Source: Thermohalobaculum sp039184865 (GTDB taxonomy: Bacteria > Pseudomonadota > Alphaproteobacteria > Rhodobacterales > Rhodobacteraceae). From it: a DNA stretch of 64,000 nucleotides. Below are positions 37,756 to 45,707 of the stretch, piece by piece; positions within the stretch are counted from its first letter, which is position 1; the number at the start of each line of letters is the position of its first letter. The notes below the pieces were generated by a model. It saw nothing but the letters and a program-made list of their open reading frames with translations, ran no database searches and was not told where the DNA came from. The position numbers and the translations under genes were made by a program. The stretch lies in NCBI GenBank assembly GCA_039184865.1, contig JBCDAV010000016.1, forward strand, positions 1-64,000, written 5' to 3'.

Positions 37756-39186
37756 TTAGTCTGTATCGGTTTCAGCGGATGACTTCGCTGCTCTGATCTT
37801 TGCATCCGCATCCGCAATCTTGGCCGCGGTTTCCGCCATCTGACCCGCGTTGCCGACAGCGAGCGTAACCCCAGCCACTGGTACGGCGAACTGGACTGGA
37901 ATGCCTATGGCGATGAGGAAAACACTTCCGGCGCCGACCCACAGCAAGTTGCCGATGCCCGTGGTCCGCTTTCCCAAGAAACTTCGCACCCGCTCATCCA
38001 CCCTCTCGGCGAACGAAAGAGTCTTGTCTGTCGCCGCATCAATCTCTGCTTCAGAAGCTTGGACGGGAAGACTAGCGACATGGTCCGCGACATCTTTCGC
38101 ACGTTCCATGTCGCCGCGAAGGCGCGTTAGTTCCTCGCGCAGTTCTGTCTCGGTTTCCGGATCGTTGATTCCCGGCAAACGCTTCTCGATTTCCGCGATG
38201 CGGTCCTTTGCGGCGTCACGATACAATCCCGCCGCTTCCGAGACGCGCGCGGGAGCGCTGCGGAGCGTATTGGCTATCTTCGATTTGTGGGTGGCGAGCC
38301 TGGTATCCGAGTGCTCGTTCATCAGCCGGGCGATTTCGGCATTGAGTTTGGTGGGGCCGGCCTCCCAGATCTCGTTCGGGATCAGGGCCTTGGCGACTTC
38401 GAGGTCCTCGTTGGCCGGTTTGCCTTCGAGCCGGTCCTGATACCAGTCAATCCAGACCTGCCAGCTCTCGTCAGCAGAGAGGAGGTAGTCGCCAAGTTCA
38501 TGCCATAGCTTGCGGCACCATCTGGGTGTACCCGCATGCCACAGGGGCGTTGTCCCGAAGCGCCCATAGCGCCAACCATTTCCGAGTGCATCGGCGTCAT
38601 CTTGAACGGCTTGCCAGCACAAAGCCTCGGCGTTGCTGCTGGTTTCTGCGGCGGAGGCGGAACGGTTAGCATCGGTGGCGCGGGCGGCCAACTCGGCGCC
38701 GTCGCCGGCACTTGCAGCGCCTCTGGCAGCCCGTGCTGCCGCTTCGGCTGCTTCTGCAATCGCTGTATGAGAGACGGCGGTTCTTGCGGCGGCGGCGGCA
38801 CTTTCGGAGATCGCCATTGAAGCGTGGGCAACACGTACGGCGGCGTGGCCAGAGTAGTTGGTGGGGCGCGCGGCAGATTTCCACGACTATGATATGATCA
38901 TTTGGCGGTGTCTGGCAACGTCAGTGGCGATTTCGTCGGCAGCGCTCGCGGAGCTCTCAACCTCTTTTGCGCGGGCGGGGAATATGCCCGAAACGTAAGC
39001 TACTGCAGTCGCACGAAAGCACGGCAGGATGACATTAGCGCCGTAATTCGTTTCATCTGCTTCAATCAAGGGGGTGAAGAGCGAGACAACGCGCAAAGCA
39101 GATCTCGCTGCAATCACCGTTGCGTCGCGTCGCGGGCGATCCTCCAGCCATGCCCTGAGTTGGTTCTCGTTGGTGATCTCGACCAA
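37756..39186 (-). pseudogene. Alanine-rich protein gene split by one in-frame amber codon
   Basis: Reading on the minus strand from TTG 39186, the first 99 codons (ITNENQLRAWLEDRPRR, then VIAARSALRVVSLFTPLIE) end in TAG at 38887-38889. The same frame then continues without a break through SWKSAARPTNYSGHAAVRVA, an Ala-rich stretch and the segment QVWIDWYQDRLEGKPANEDL to the stop at 37756. The whole would be 476 residues. The parts fit one protein of an uncharacterised alphaproteobacterial family as I remember it: N-terminal AWL-RP/AALRV, Ala-rich middle, W-x-x-WY-x-x-RL-x-G core, coiled coil, then a C-terminal hydrophobic region. No frameshift is needed. A start with ribosome site is lacking; the 5' side abuts the repeat arrays. 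Either a nonsense pseudogene or a readthrough gene. Confidence 0.75.
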
Positions 39187-39287
39187 GGGGGTGGTGCCCT
39201 CTTTGCTCGTGCCGGTGGTGGGCGGGGCGCCCAGCCGAGGTTTGCTGTGTGACAGGTGCGACGCGCCCGTCCGGTTTGCGCATGAGT

Positions 39288-39570
39288 GGCGGGTTGAAAC
39301 CCACCCTACGAATTGGGGCGAGTGTCGGGGCGATGCGCCGGTGGGTCAAGGGTGGTGGGTTGAAACCCACCCTACGATTTGGGGCGAGTGTCGGCGGTGT
39401 GCCAGTGGGTCAAGGGTGGTGGGTTGAAACCCACCGTACGATTTGGGGCGAGTGTCGGCGGTGTGCGCGGGCGGTTCAAGTGGTGGGTTGAAACCCAACC
39501 CGTGAATTGGGGCACGTGCCGATGGGATGCGCGCGCGGGTCGAGGGTGGCGGGTTCACACGCATGTCACG
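39288..39570. repeat. Tandem array A: five ~65-base units of a REP-like palindrome
   Basis: Cores of the form GGTGGGTTGAAACCCACC plus CTACG start at 39288, 39354, 39418, 39482 and 39548 (last copy degraded). Each core is an 8-bp hairpin with a 2-base turn, followed by ATTTGGGGCGAGTGTCGG. Units are 64-66 bases. Copies 2 and 3 are nearly identical, so amplification is fairly recent. Confidence 0.9.
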
Positions 39571-39639
39571 GATCAGGCGTCGGTGGCCCGGTTCGGAGGG
39601 GGTGGCGGTGATCGTTAGGTGTCGTGGAGATGGCGCGCG

Positions 39640-40011
39640 GATGGGTTGGCACCCATCCTACGGATTCACGCCGGAGGCGCCGATGGGTTGATAGTCATCG
39701 TGCGGGCTCACGGCGTTGGTGTGCATGGGTGAGCACCCATCCAACGCATTCATGGCGATGGGCTGGATCGGTTGGCAGTCATCGTGCGAAGGCGTGGTCG
39801 AAGTGCGATGATGGGTGGCAGTCATCTGACGGAACCATAGTAGAGATGGCGCGCGGATGGTTGGCAGTCACGGTGCGGAGGCGTCGTGGAGACGGCGCGC
39901 GGACGGGTTGGCAGACATCGGGCGGAGCAATAGCGGGAATGGTGCGCGGATGGGTTGGCACCCATCCTACGGAGCGACGGCGGTCCCGATGGGTTGGCAC
40001 CCATCCTACGG
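39640..40011. repeat. Tandem array B: nine 39-47-base units of a related palindrome
   Basis: Cores related to GATGGGTTGGCACCCATC plus CTACGG start at 39640, 39682, 39724, 39766, 39810, 39856, 39902, 39949 and 39988. The first and the last two are identical; the middle ones are decayed, often only in the right arm (CAGTCATC). The core clearly derives from the same family as array A. The last copy covers the stop codon of the neighbouring oxidase gene. Confidence 0.88.
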
Positions 40012-41193
40012 ATGGAAGACGAACTTCGCGAGGTCGCGGTAGTCGGGGCAGCCGATCTGGTTGAGCGTCGTCGAGAGCTCCTGCTTGAGGATCTCGATCG
40101 CGTGGGGCGGGCCCTCGGGTCCGGCGGCGCAGACGGCGAAGACCATCGGGCGGCCGAGCAGCACGAAATCGGCGCCGAGGGCGAGGTACTTGGCGATGTC
40201 GAGCCCGGTGCGCACGCCGCCATCGGCGAGGACGGCCATCTTGCCGCCGACGAGCTGGCGGATCTGCGGCAGGACCTCGACGGCGGTCGGGGCGGCGTCG
40301 AGCTGGCGCCCGCCATGGTTCGAGACGATGACGCCGTCGATGCCGACATCCATGGCGGTGCGGACATCCTCGAGGCTGAGCAGACCCTTGACGACGATCT
40401 TGCCGGGCCACCACTCGCGGTATTTCTTCAGTTTCTCGATGTCGCAGTGGCCGTAGAAGATCTCCTTCAGGAAATCGAAGGCGTTCTGGGCGGTGTCGCC
40501 GGCGTTGTAGCGCTCGACCGTCTTGAAGCTCGGCATGCCGTTGAAGAAGGTCTCGACGGCCCAGCGCGGGCGCATGGCGCCGCGGGCCCAGGTGCGCCAG
40601 TCCTGGCGCGGCGGCACGGCGAGGCCGTTGCCGACATCGCGGGCGCGGCGGGTCTGGCCGGGGACGTCGACGGTGACGAGGAGGACCTCGCCGCCGACGG
40701 CCTCGAAGCGTTTGAGGATGTCCTGTTCGGCGGCCTCGTCCTTCATCGGGTAGAGCTGGAACCAGAGGTTCCTGCCGAGGATCTCGCCGCCTTCCTCGAG
40801 CGACGATGTGGCGACCGAGGAGAGGCCCGAGGGCAGGCCGTGCGACGCGGCGGCGCGCATGATGTGCAGGGGCGCGTTCGGCCACATCAGGCCGGTGAGC
40901 CCGACCGGGCCCGGCGCGAACGGGGCGGCGTGGGTCTGGCCGAGGATCTCGGTCGTCAGGTCGACGGGGGGGATCTCGCGCAGGTATTGCGGCATGAAGC
41001 GGATGTCGTGGAAGGCCGAGATGTTGCGCGCGCGGCCCTGTTCGTCGCCGATGCCACCCGAGGTGTAGTCCCAGGCGAATTTCGGCGTGCGGCGCTGGGC
41101 GGCGCGCTCCATCGCGGCGATCGACGGGAAGCGCATGTCCATCGGGCGCTGGGCGAAGATCTCGGAGAAGCGGATGTCGCTGAGTGTGATCAT
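40006..41193 (-). CDS. lldD: FMN-dependent L-lactate dehydrogenase-like alpha-hydroxy-acid oxidase
   Basis: The 395-aa enzyme has APFAPGPVGLTGLMWPNAPL, WFQLYPMKDEA (substrate Tyr), LLVTVDVPGQTRRARDVGNG (Asp, Arg), KIVVKGLLSLEDVRTAMDVG (FMN Lys) and IVSNHGGRQLDAAPTAVEVL with catalytic His and Arg. Length and wording match LldD/L-lactate dehydrogenase (quinone) and related 2-hydroxy-acid dehydrogenases. It overlaps the aldolase stop by four bases, so both are coupled. Its last codons and TAG stop fall inside a copy of the repeat in array B. The symbol is by similarity; the substrate may differ. Confidence 0.85.
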   Translation of the reverse strand: MITLSDIRFSEIFAQRPMDMRFPSIAAMERAAQRRTPKFAWDYTSGGIGDEQGRARNISAFHDIRFMPQYLREIPPVDLTTEILGQTHAAPFAPGPVGLTGLMWPNAPLHIMRAAASHGLPSGLSSVATSSLEEGGEILGRNLWFQLYPMKDEAAEQDILKRFEAVGGEVLLVTVDVPGQTRRARDVGNGLAVPPRQDWRTWARGAMRPRWAVETFFNGMPSFKTVERYNAGDTAQNAFDFLKEIFYGHCDIEKLKKYREWWPGKIVVKGLLSLEDVRTAMDVGIDGVIVSNHGGRQLDAAPTAVEVLPQIRQLVGGKMAVLADGGVRTGLDIAKYLALGADFVLLGRPMVFAVCAAGPEGPPHAIEILKQELSTTLNQIGCPDYRDLAKFVFHP

Positions 41194-41984
41194 GTGTCTT
41201 TCCGGATAAGCGCGCGGACGGCCTGGGCCTGTGCCCGGGCGCCCTGCATCATGAAGGAGAACTCGGAGCCGGTGAGGATCAGGCGCATGCCCATGTCGAA
41301 GTAGGCCTGCATCGCGTCGGGGGCGTAGACGCCGCCCATTCCCGGCGTCTTGCCGTGGGCGTGGCAGGCCCGGATGACGGTGTCGTAGGCGGCGACGACG
41401 TCCGGGTGGGTGACCTGGCCGGGGATGCCCATCTCGGCGGTGAGGTCGGCGGTGCCGATCAGCAGCGCGTCGACGCCGTCGAGGGCAGCGATGTCGTGGG
41501 CGGCGGCGACGCCTTCGGGGCTTTCGATCATCAGGACGAGGTAGGTCGAGGCGTTGAGGGCTGCCATGGTTTCGGGCATCGGATGGCTCTCGAAGCCCGT
41601 CTGCGGAAGCGAGCCGTAGAGCGAGCGCTTGCCGATCGGGGCGTAGCGGGTGTTGGCGACCATCCGGCGGGCGGTCGCGACATCGTCAACATGGGGCACA
41701 ATGATGCCCTGGGCGCCGCCGTCGAGCGCGCGGGTGGCGTGGTGGTGCTCGGTCCCGGGCACGCGGACGATCGGGGCGATGCCCTCGGCCTGGGCGGCGA
41801 CCGAGATGTTGCAGGCGTCGTCGAGCGACATGGTGTTGTGCTCCATGTCGATGAAGAGCCAGTCGAAGCCGGCCGTCTTCATGGCGCGGGCGATGTCGAC
41901 GGTGCGGGCCGAGCGCAGGCCGACACCGAGGGCGAGGCCGTCATCGGCGAGCGCGTCCCTGAGGACATTGCGGACCTGAAGCAT
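41190..41984 (-). CDS. HpcH/HpaI family aldolase
   Basis: The 264-aa class II aldolase has DWLFIDMEHNTMSLDDACNI (catalytic/metal region), GAQGIIVPHVDDVATARRMV, VLMIESPEGVAAAHDIAALD (metal Glu) and ALLIGTADLTAEMG (metal Asp). ATG 41984 follows AGGAGGGGG; the frame extends 25 codons upstream without family similarity. Relatives split 4-hydroxy-2-oxo acids into pyruvate and an aldehyde. Translational coupling to the downstream hydroxy-acid oxidase suggests a short pathway in which a 2-hydroxy acid is oxidised and the resulting 2-oxo compound is cleaved or built. Confidence 0.9.
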   Translation of the reverse strand: MLQVRNVLRDALADDGLALGVGLRSARTVDIARAMKTAGFDWLFIDMEHNTMSLDDACNISVAAQAEGIAPIVRVPGTEHHHATRALDGGAQGIIVPHVDDVATARRMVANTRYAPIGKRSLYGSLPQTGFESHPMPETMAALNASTYLVLMIESPEGVAAAHDIAALDGVDALLIGTADLTAEMGIPGQVTHPDVVAAYDTVIRACHAHGKTPGMGGVYAPDAMQAYFDMGMRLILTGSEFSFMMQGARAQAQAVRALIRKDT

Positions 41985-42199
41985 GGTTCCCCCTCCTGCG
42001 CTGGCACCGTGCGGATCGTTGCCGTGTTCCTGCAACATCGCGGGCGGGATGCCAATCACATTGAGCGTATTTCGGTGTCTGGAACGGGTTTGCAGAGGGC
42101 GCTCGGCGCCGCCTGCTCTTCCCGTTCGGACGCCCGGTGCCCGGACGCGGCAATGCGGTTCGCCAATCCGTAAGTTCTTGTGTATTCTGCAACCATAGG

Positions 42200-42631
42200 A
42201 TGAAATCTGCAGCGATGCCGATCGAGTATCATATCTGCGTGGCGCTGGACCTCTGCTATGCGCGGTGGTGGGGGTCGGTGACGCTTGAGGATGCGCGCCT
42301 GAATTTCGAGACCTATCTGGAGGACCCGCAGTACCGGCCGGGACGGCGCGAGCTGATCGATATCCGTGAGTTATCCGGTCCCGGCATGGCGCCCGCGGAC
42401 ATTCTGCATCTGCTGGACAGGATCAACGATCAGGCGTTTCCGAACGGGCACGGCACGCAAATGGTCGTGCTGGCCGGATCGGATCTGTCATATGGACTGG
42501 CGCGCCGGTTCGAGGGGCATGCCTCGCTGCGCGACGGCGTGCGTTCGTGCACCGTCCGGGACGAGCGCGCGGCTTTGGATGCTTTCGGCCTGGAGTTTCA
42601 GAGCATCCGGGCGATGCTCGAGTCGCAGTAA
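42200..42631 (+). CDS. Small SpoIIAA/STAS-like protein of unknown function
   Basis: The 143-aa protein reads MKSAAMPIEYHICVALDLCY, then WWGSVTLEDARLNFETYLED, RRELIDIRELSG and MVVLAGSDLSYGLARRFEGH. The alternating strand-helix order and the D-I-R-E segment fit the SpoIIAA-like fold common in uncharacterised proteobacterial proteins. The start could be ATG 42200 or 42215. It is transcribed against its neighbours and lies between the aldolase and the Liv operon. No catalytic residues can be named. Confidence 0.7.
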   Translation: MKSAAMPIEYHICVALDLCYARWWGSVTLEDARLNFETYLEDPQYRPGRRELIDIRELSGPGMAPADILHLLDRINDQAFPNGHGTQMVVLAGSDLSYGLARRFEGHASLRDGVRSCTVRDERAALDAFGLEFQSIRAMLESQ

Positions 42632-42647
42632 GGTCCGTCGCAGGGTG

Positions 42648-43349
42648 TCAGACCTCGAGCCACTCCTTGCGGATGTCCTCGCGCTCGGCGAGTTCGGCGG
42701 GCGTGCCTTCGAACACAACGTGGCCGTGGCCCATCACGTAGACCCGGTGCGAGATCTTCAGCGCGATGGACAGCTTCTGTTCGACGAGCAGGATCGAGAC
42801 GCCGCGTCGGGCGATTTCCTCGAGCAGCTTGCCGACCTTTTCGGTCATCTGCGGCGAGAGACCCTCGGTCGGCTCGTCGACCATGACGAGATCGGGGTCG
42901 CCCATCAGCGTGCGGCACATGGTGAGCATCTGCTGTTCGCCGCCGGAGAGCACCGAGGCTTCGACATCGGCGCGCGCGCGCAGGTTCTCGAAGAGGTCGA
43001 ACATGTCCTGCATCGACCAGCGGCCGTCGCCGTCGTTCTGGTTCGGCTTGAGGCCGAGGATCAAGTTCTGCCGCGTGGTCAGCCCGGGGAAGATATCGCG
43101 GTTCTCTGGCACGTAGCCGATGCCGAGGCGGGCGATCTCGAAGGCCTTTCGCCCGGCGATCTCCTGGCCCTTGAACTTGACCGAGCCGACGGGCGGAACG
43201 TCACCCATCACGGCCTTGCAGGTGGTCGAGCGACCGACGCCGTTGCGGCCGAGGAGTGCCACGATCTCACCGTCGCCGACCGTCAGGTTGACGCCCTGCA
43301 GGATGTGGGACTTGCCGTAATAGGCGTGGAGATCGGTTACATCGAGCAT
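42648..43349 (-). CDS. livF: Branched-chain amino acid-type ABC ATP-binding protein (LivF-like)
   Basis: The 233-aa ATPase has signature LSGGEQQMLTMCRTL, Walker B LVMVDEPTEGLSPQM and switch region ILLVEQKLSIAL. In Walker A (residues 34-42, GRNGVGRST) the invariant Lys is Arg (R40). Arginine at this spot can be tolerated in some LivF relatives but usually weakens ATP hydrolysis. It is the last gene of the operon, separated from livG by 325 bases with a hairpin. The start at 43349 has only a weak ribosome site. Confidence 0.9.
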   Translation of the reverse strand: MLDVTDLHAYYGKSHILQGVNLTVGDGEIVALLGRNGVGRSTTCKAVMGDVPPVGSVKFKGQEIAGRKAFEIARLGIGYVPENRDIFPGLTTRQNLILGLKPNQNDGDGRWSMQDMFDLFENLRARADVEASVLSGGEQQMLTMCRTLMGDPDLVMVDEPTEGLSPQMTEKVGKLLEEIARRGVSILLVEQKLSIALKISHRVYVMGHGHVVFEGTPAELAEREDIRKEWLEV

Positions 43350-43674
43350 GGCTGGCGGCCCTTGTCTGAGGGGAGAGTCCACGAGGGCGAGGGCGGGTTT
43401 CTAGTGGCAATCGATCGAGCGCGGACGCGAAGTCCCGTGCAACAACTCGGATCAAGGCCCTTGAGGGCAGCGACCGTCCGAGGGCGGAAGCAAAGCGCCC
43501 ACCCGTGGGGCCGGTCGGGCGCTGCCCGGTGGTGCCCACCGGGCGAGGTCAATGACGGGGCTGCAGGGTGCACCGTGACCGTCCCGGATCGTGTTGAAGC
43601 ACTTCCGTTGACGTTCGTGACGCCCAACAATCGCAATTGCGCTGCGCAGCATCCTTCCTCACCCGGCCTGCCAG
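43350..43674. other. Gap between livG and livF with a stable hairpin
   Basis: This gap of 325 bases is unusual inside a Liv operon. GCCCGGTGG-TGC-CCACCGGGC (43524-43544) forms a perfect 9-bp stem and could terminate or attenuate the transcript before livF. No gene is recognised; the open minus-strand frame across the gap shows no family features. Confidence 0.5.
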
Positions 43675-44433
43675 TCAATGCTCCGCCTCCAGCGCCGCAC
43701 CGAGATAGGCCTCCTGCACCTTGGGATCGCCGCGCACGTCCTCCGGCGCGCCGGAGGCGATGATCTCGCCATAGACCAGAACGCTGATCTTGTCGGCGAG
43801 ATCGAAGACGACGCCCATGTCGTGCTCGACCATGATCAGCGTCTTGCCGACAGTGACTTCGCGGATCAGATTGACGATATAGTCGGTCTCGGTGTTCGAC
43901 ATCCCCGCTGTCGGCTCGTCGAGCAGGATCACGTCCGCCCCGCCACCGATGGTAATGCCGATCTCAAGCGCCCGTTGCTCGGCATAGGACAAGACGCCCG
44001 CAGGCAGATCGCGCCGCGATGTCAGGTTGAGCTGATCGAGTATCCGGTCGGCCGCCTCGTTCAGATCGGTCTCGCGATGCAGCAGTTGCCAGAACGAGTA
44101 GCGATAACCGCGCGGCCAGAGCAACGCGCAGCGGATGTTCTCGAACACCGTCATGCGCGGGAAGATGTTGGTGATCTGGAAGCTGCGCGACAGGCCCTTG
44201 CGATTGATCTGGTAGGGCGCCATGCCGGTGACGTCCTCGCCGTGCATGTGGACAGCGCCCGCGCTGACCGGATAGCGCCCGGTGATCAGGTTGAAGAGCG
44301 TGGACTTGCCCGCCCCGTTCGGGCCGATCACGGCGTGGCGCTCGCCCTTGGTGATCGCGAGATCGACGCCGCGAATGATCTCGGTCTTGCCGAAGCTCTT
44401 GCGCAGGTCCTTCAGTTCGAGGGCGACGCTCAT
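43675..44433 (-). CDS. livG: Branched-chain amino acid-type ABC ATP-binding protein (LivG-like)
   Basis: A 252-aa ATPase with Walker A GPNGAGKST (37-45), signature region LSYAEQRALEIGITIG (the usual SGG is replaced by YAE, as in many LivG proteins), Walker B VILLDEPTAGMSNTE and LIMVEHDMGVVFDLADKISV. It ends with GDPKVQEAYLG, typical of LivG. The start overlaps the livM stop by four bases. It energises import together with LivF. Confidence 0.93.
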   Translation of the reverse strand: MSVALELKDLRKSFGKTEIIRGVDLAITKGERHAVIGPNGAGKSTLFNLITGRYPVSAGAVHMHGEDVTGMAPYQINRKGLSRSFQITNIFPRMTVFENIRCALLWPRGYRYSFWQLLHRETDLNEAADRILDQLNLTSRRDLPAGVLSYAEQRALEIGITIGGGADVILLDEPTAGMSNTETDYIVNLIREVTVGKTLIMVEHDMGVVFDLADKISVLVYGEIIASGAPEDVRGDPKVQEAYLGAALEAEH

Positions 44434-45707
44434 TTGCCACCCTCCAGCGTGCTCGCCGCCTCATAGGCCTGCTTCATCTCACCCGCAAACCGGCTGGCAA
44501 GCCAGAAGCCACCGACGGCGAGCGCCGATGCGATCACCCACGGCAGAGCGTCGTAATGCGAGAACTCGGTCCAGAACAGCGTCATGCTTTCTTCGCCGAT
44601 GGGCGCATGCTTGGCATGGTGCAGGATCTCGATGAACGCGGCGAGCCCGAGGATGCCGACCACGCCCGGGATCAACGTCTTGAGATAGGGTACGATCAAG
44701 CCGCCGAACCGTCCGAGCTTCCAGGGTGCGATGTGCATGGCGAGCAGCCCGGCGATGCCGAACGGGAAGAACATCACGGTCGCCACGAACAGCACGCCCG
44801 CATAGAGCTGCCAGAGATTGGTGTGCAGGCTGAGCACGGTCTGCAGCAGCGTGAAGACGATGGCCCCGACGATCGGACCGAAGAAGAATCCGGCGCCGCC
44901 GAGGAAGGCGACCAGCAGGATCGTGCCGGAGGTGACGAGGTTGAGGTTCTCCTCGCCGAGGATCTCGTAGTTGATGGCGAAGAGCCCGCCGGCGACGCCC
45001 GCGAAGAATCCGGCGGCACAGAACGAGATGTAGCGCACGCGGGCCTCGTTGTAGCCGAGGAACTGTGCGCGTTCGGGGTTGTCGCGCACGGCGTTGGCCA
45101 TGCGCCCCGCAGGCGTTCGCGAGAACAGATACATCAGGAAGGCCGAGAGCAGCATCCATCCGGCGATGACCCAATAGACCTCGCCCGGCGTGAACCACTC
45201 GACGCCGAAGATGTTGGGGCCCATGGTCCGGTCGCCGGAGATGCCCTCCTCGCCGCCGAAGAACGCGACGATGATGATCGAAGACGCCGCAACAAGCTCG
45301 CCGATCCCGAGCGAGATCATGGCAAATGCAGTCCCGGCTCGCCGGACCGAGAACGACCCGAAGAGGGCCGCGAAGGCCAGCCCGAAGAGCCCGCCGAAGA
45401 GCGGCAGCAGCGGCAGCGGAATGAACCACTCCAGATTCTCGATCCGGTTCATCATGTGCATCACGAAGAACCCGCCGAGGCCCATGTAGACGGCGTGGCC
45501 GAAGGACAGCATCCCGCCCTGCCCCAACAGCATGTTGTAGCTGAGCGCAAAGACGATGGTGATGGCGATCTGGTTGAGGATCGTCATCGCCGAGCGGTCG
45601 GTGAACAGAAACGGCAGCACGAAAACCAGCACGATGGCGAAGACCCAGGGCGCGCTGGCGCCGAGCGCGAAGCCGCGGGATGCCCGGGTTGCGGTGGCGT
45701 CGGTCAT
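44430..45707 (-). CDS. livM: Branched-chain amino acid-type ABC permease (LivM-like)
   Basis: The 425-aa inner-membrane permease has FALSYNMLLGQGGMLSFGHA, the LivM N-terminal signature, then GGEEGISGDR, and GRMANAVRDNPERAQFLGYN with the ATPase-contacting helix. It is longer than usual; extra helices at the C-terminus (residues 335-410) follow the standard core. Both ends overlap neighbours by four bases (livH upstream, livG downstream), so the three genes are translationally coupled. Confidence 0.93.
   Translation of the reverse strand: MTDATATRASRGFALGASAPWVFAIVLVFVLPFLFTDRSAMTILNQIAITIVFALSYNMLLGQGGMLSFGHAVYMGLGGFFVMHMMNRIENLEWFIPLPLLPLFGGLFGLAFAALFGSFSVRRAGTAFAMISLGIGELVAASSIIIVAFFGGEEGISGDRTMGPNIFGVEWFTPGEVYWVIAGWMLLSAFLMYLFSRTPAGRMANAVRDNPERAQFLGYNEARVRYISFCAAGFFAGVAGGLFAINYEILGEENLNLVTSGTILLVAFLGGAGFFFGPIVGAIVFTLLQTVLSLHTNLWQLYAGVLFVATVMFFPFGIAGLLAMHIAPWKLGRFGGLIVPYLKTLIPGVVGILGLAAFIEILHHAKHAPIGEESMTLFWTEFSHYDALPWVIASALAVGGFWLASRFAGEMKQAYEAASTLEGGK

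Noticed and set aside
37362..37796. 144-codon plus-strand frame after GST
   Set aside because: It starts without a ribosome site, crosses hairpins and runs into the antisense of the alanine-rich gene.
39288..40011. Possible CRISPR array
   Set aside because: The units lack conserved direct repeats with unique spacers of constant size; the palindromic cores decay and the inter-core sequence is itself repeated.
39249..40064. Plus- and minus-strand frames with WVETHPT/GWVPTHP repeats
   Set aside because: The repeated peptides arise from translating the REP-like arrays and are not a protein family; known artefact of such repeats.
43337..43678. 113-codon minus-strand frame bridging livG and livF
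   Set aside because: It has no ribosome site, overlaps both genes and shows no recognisable motif.
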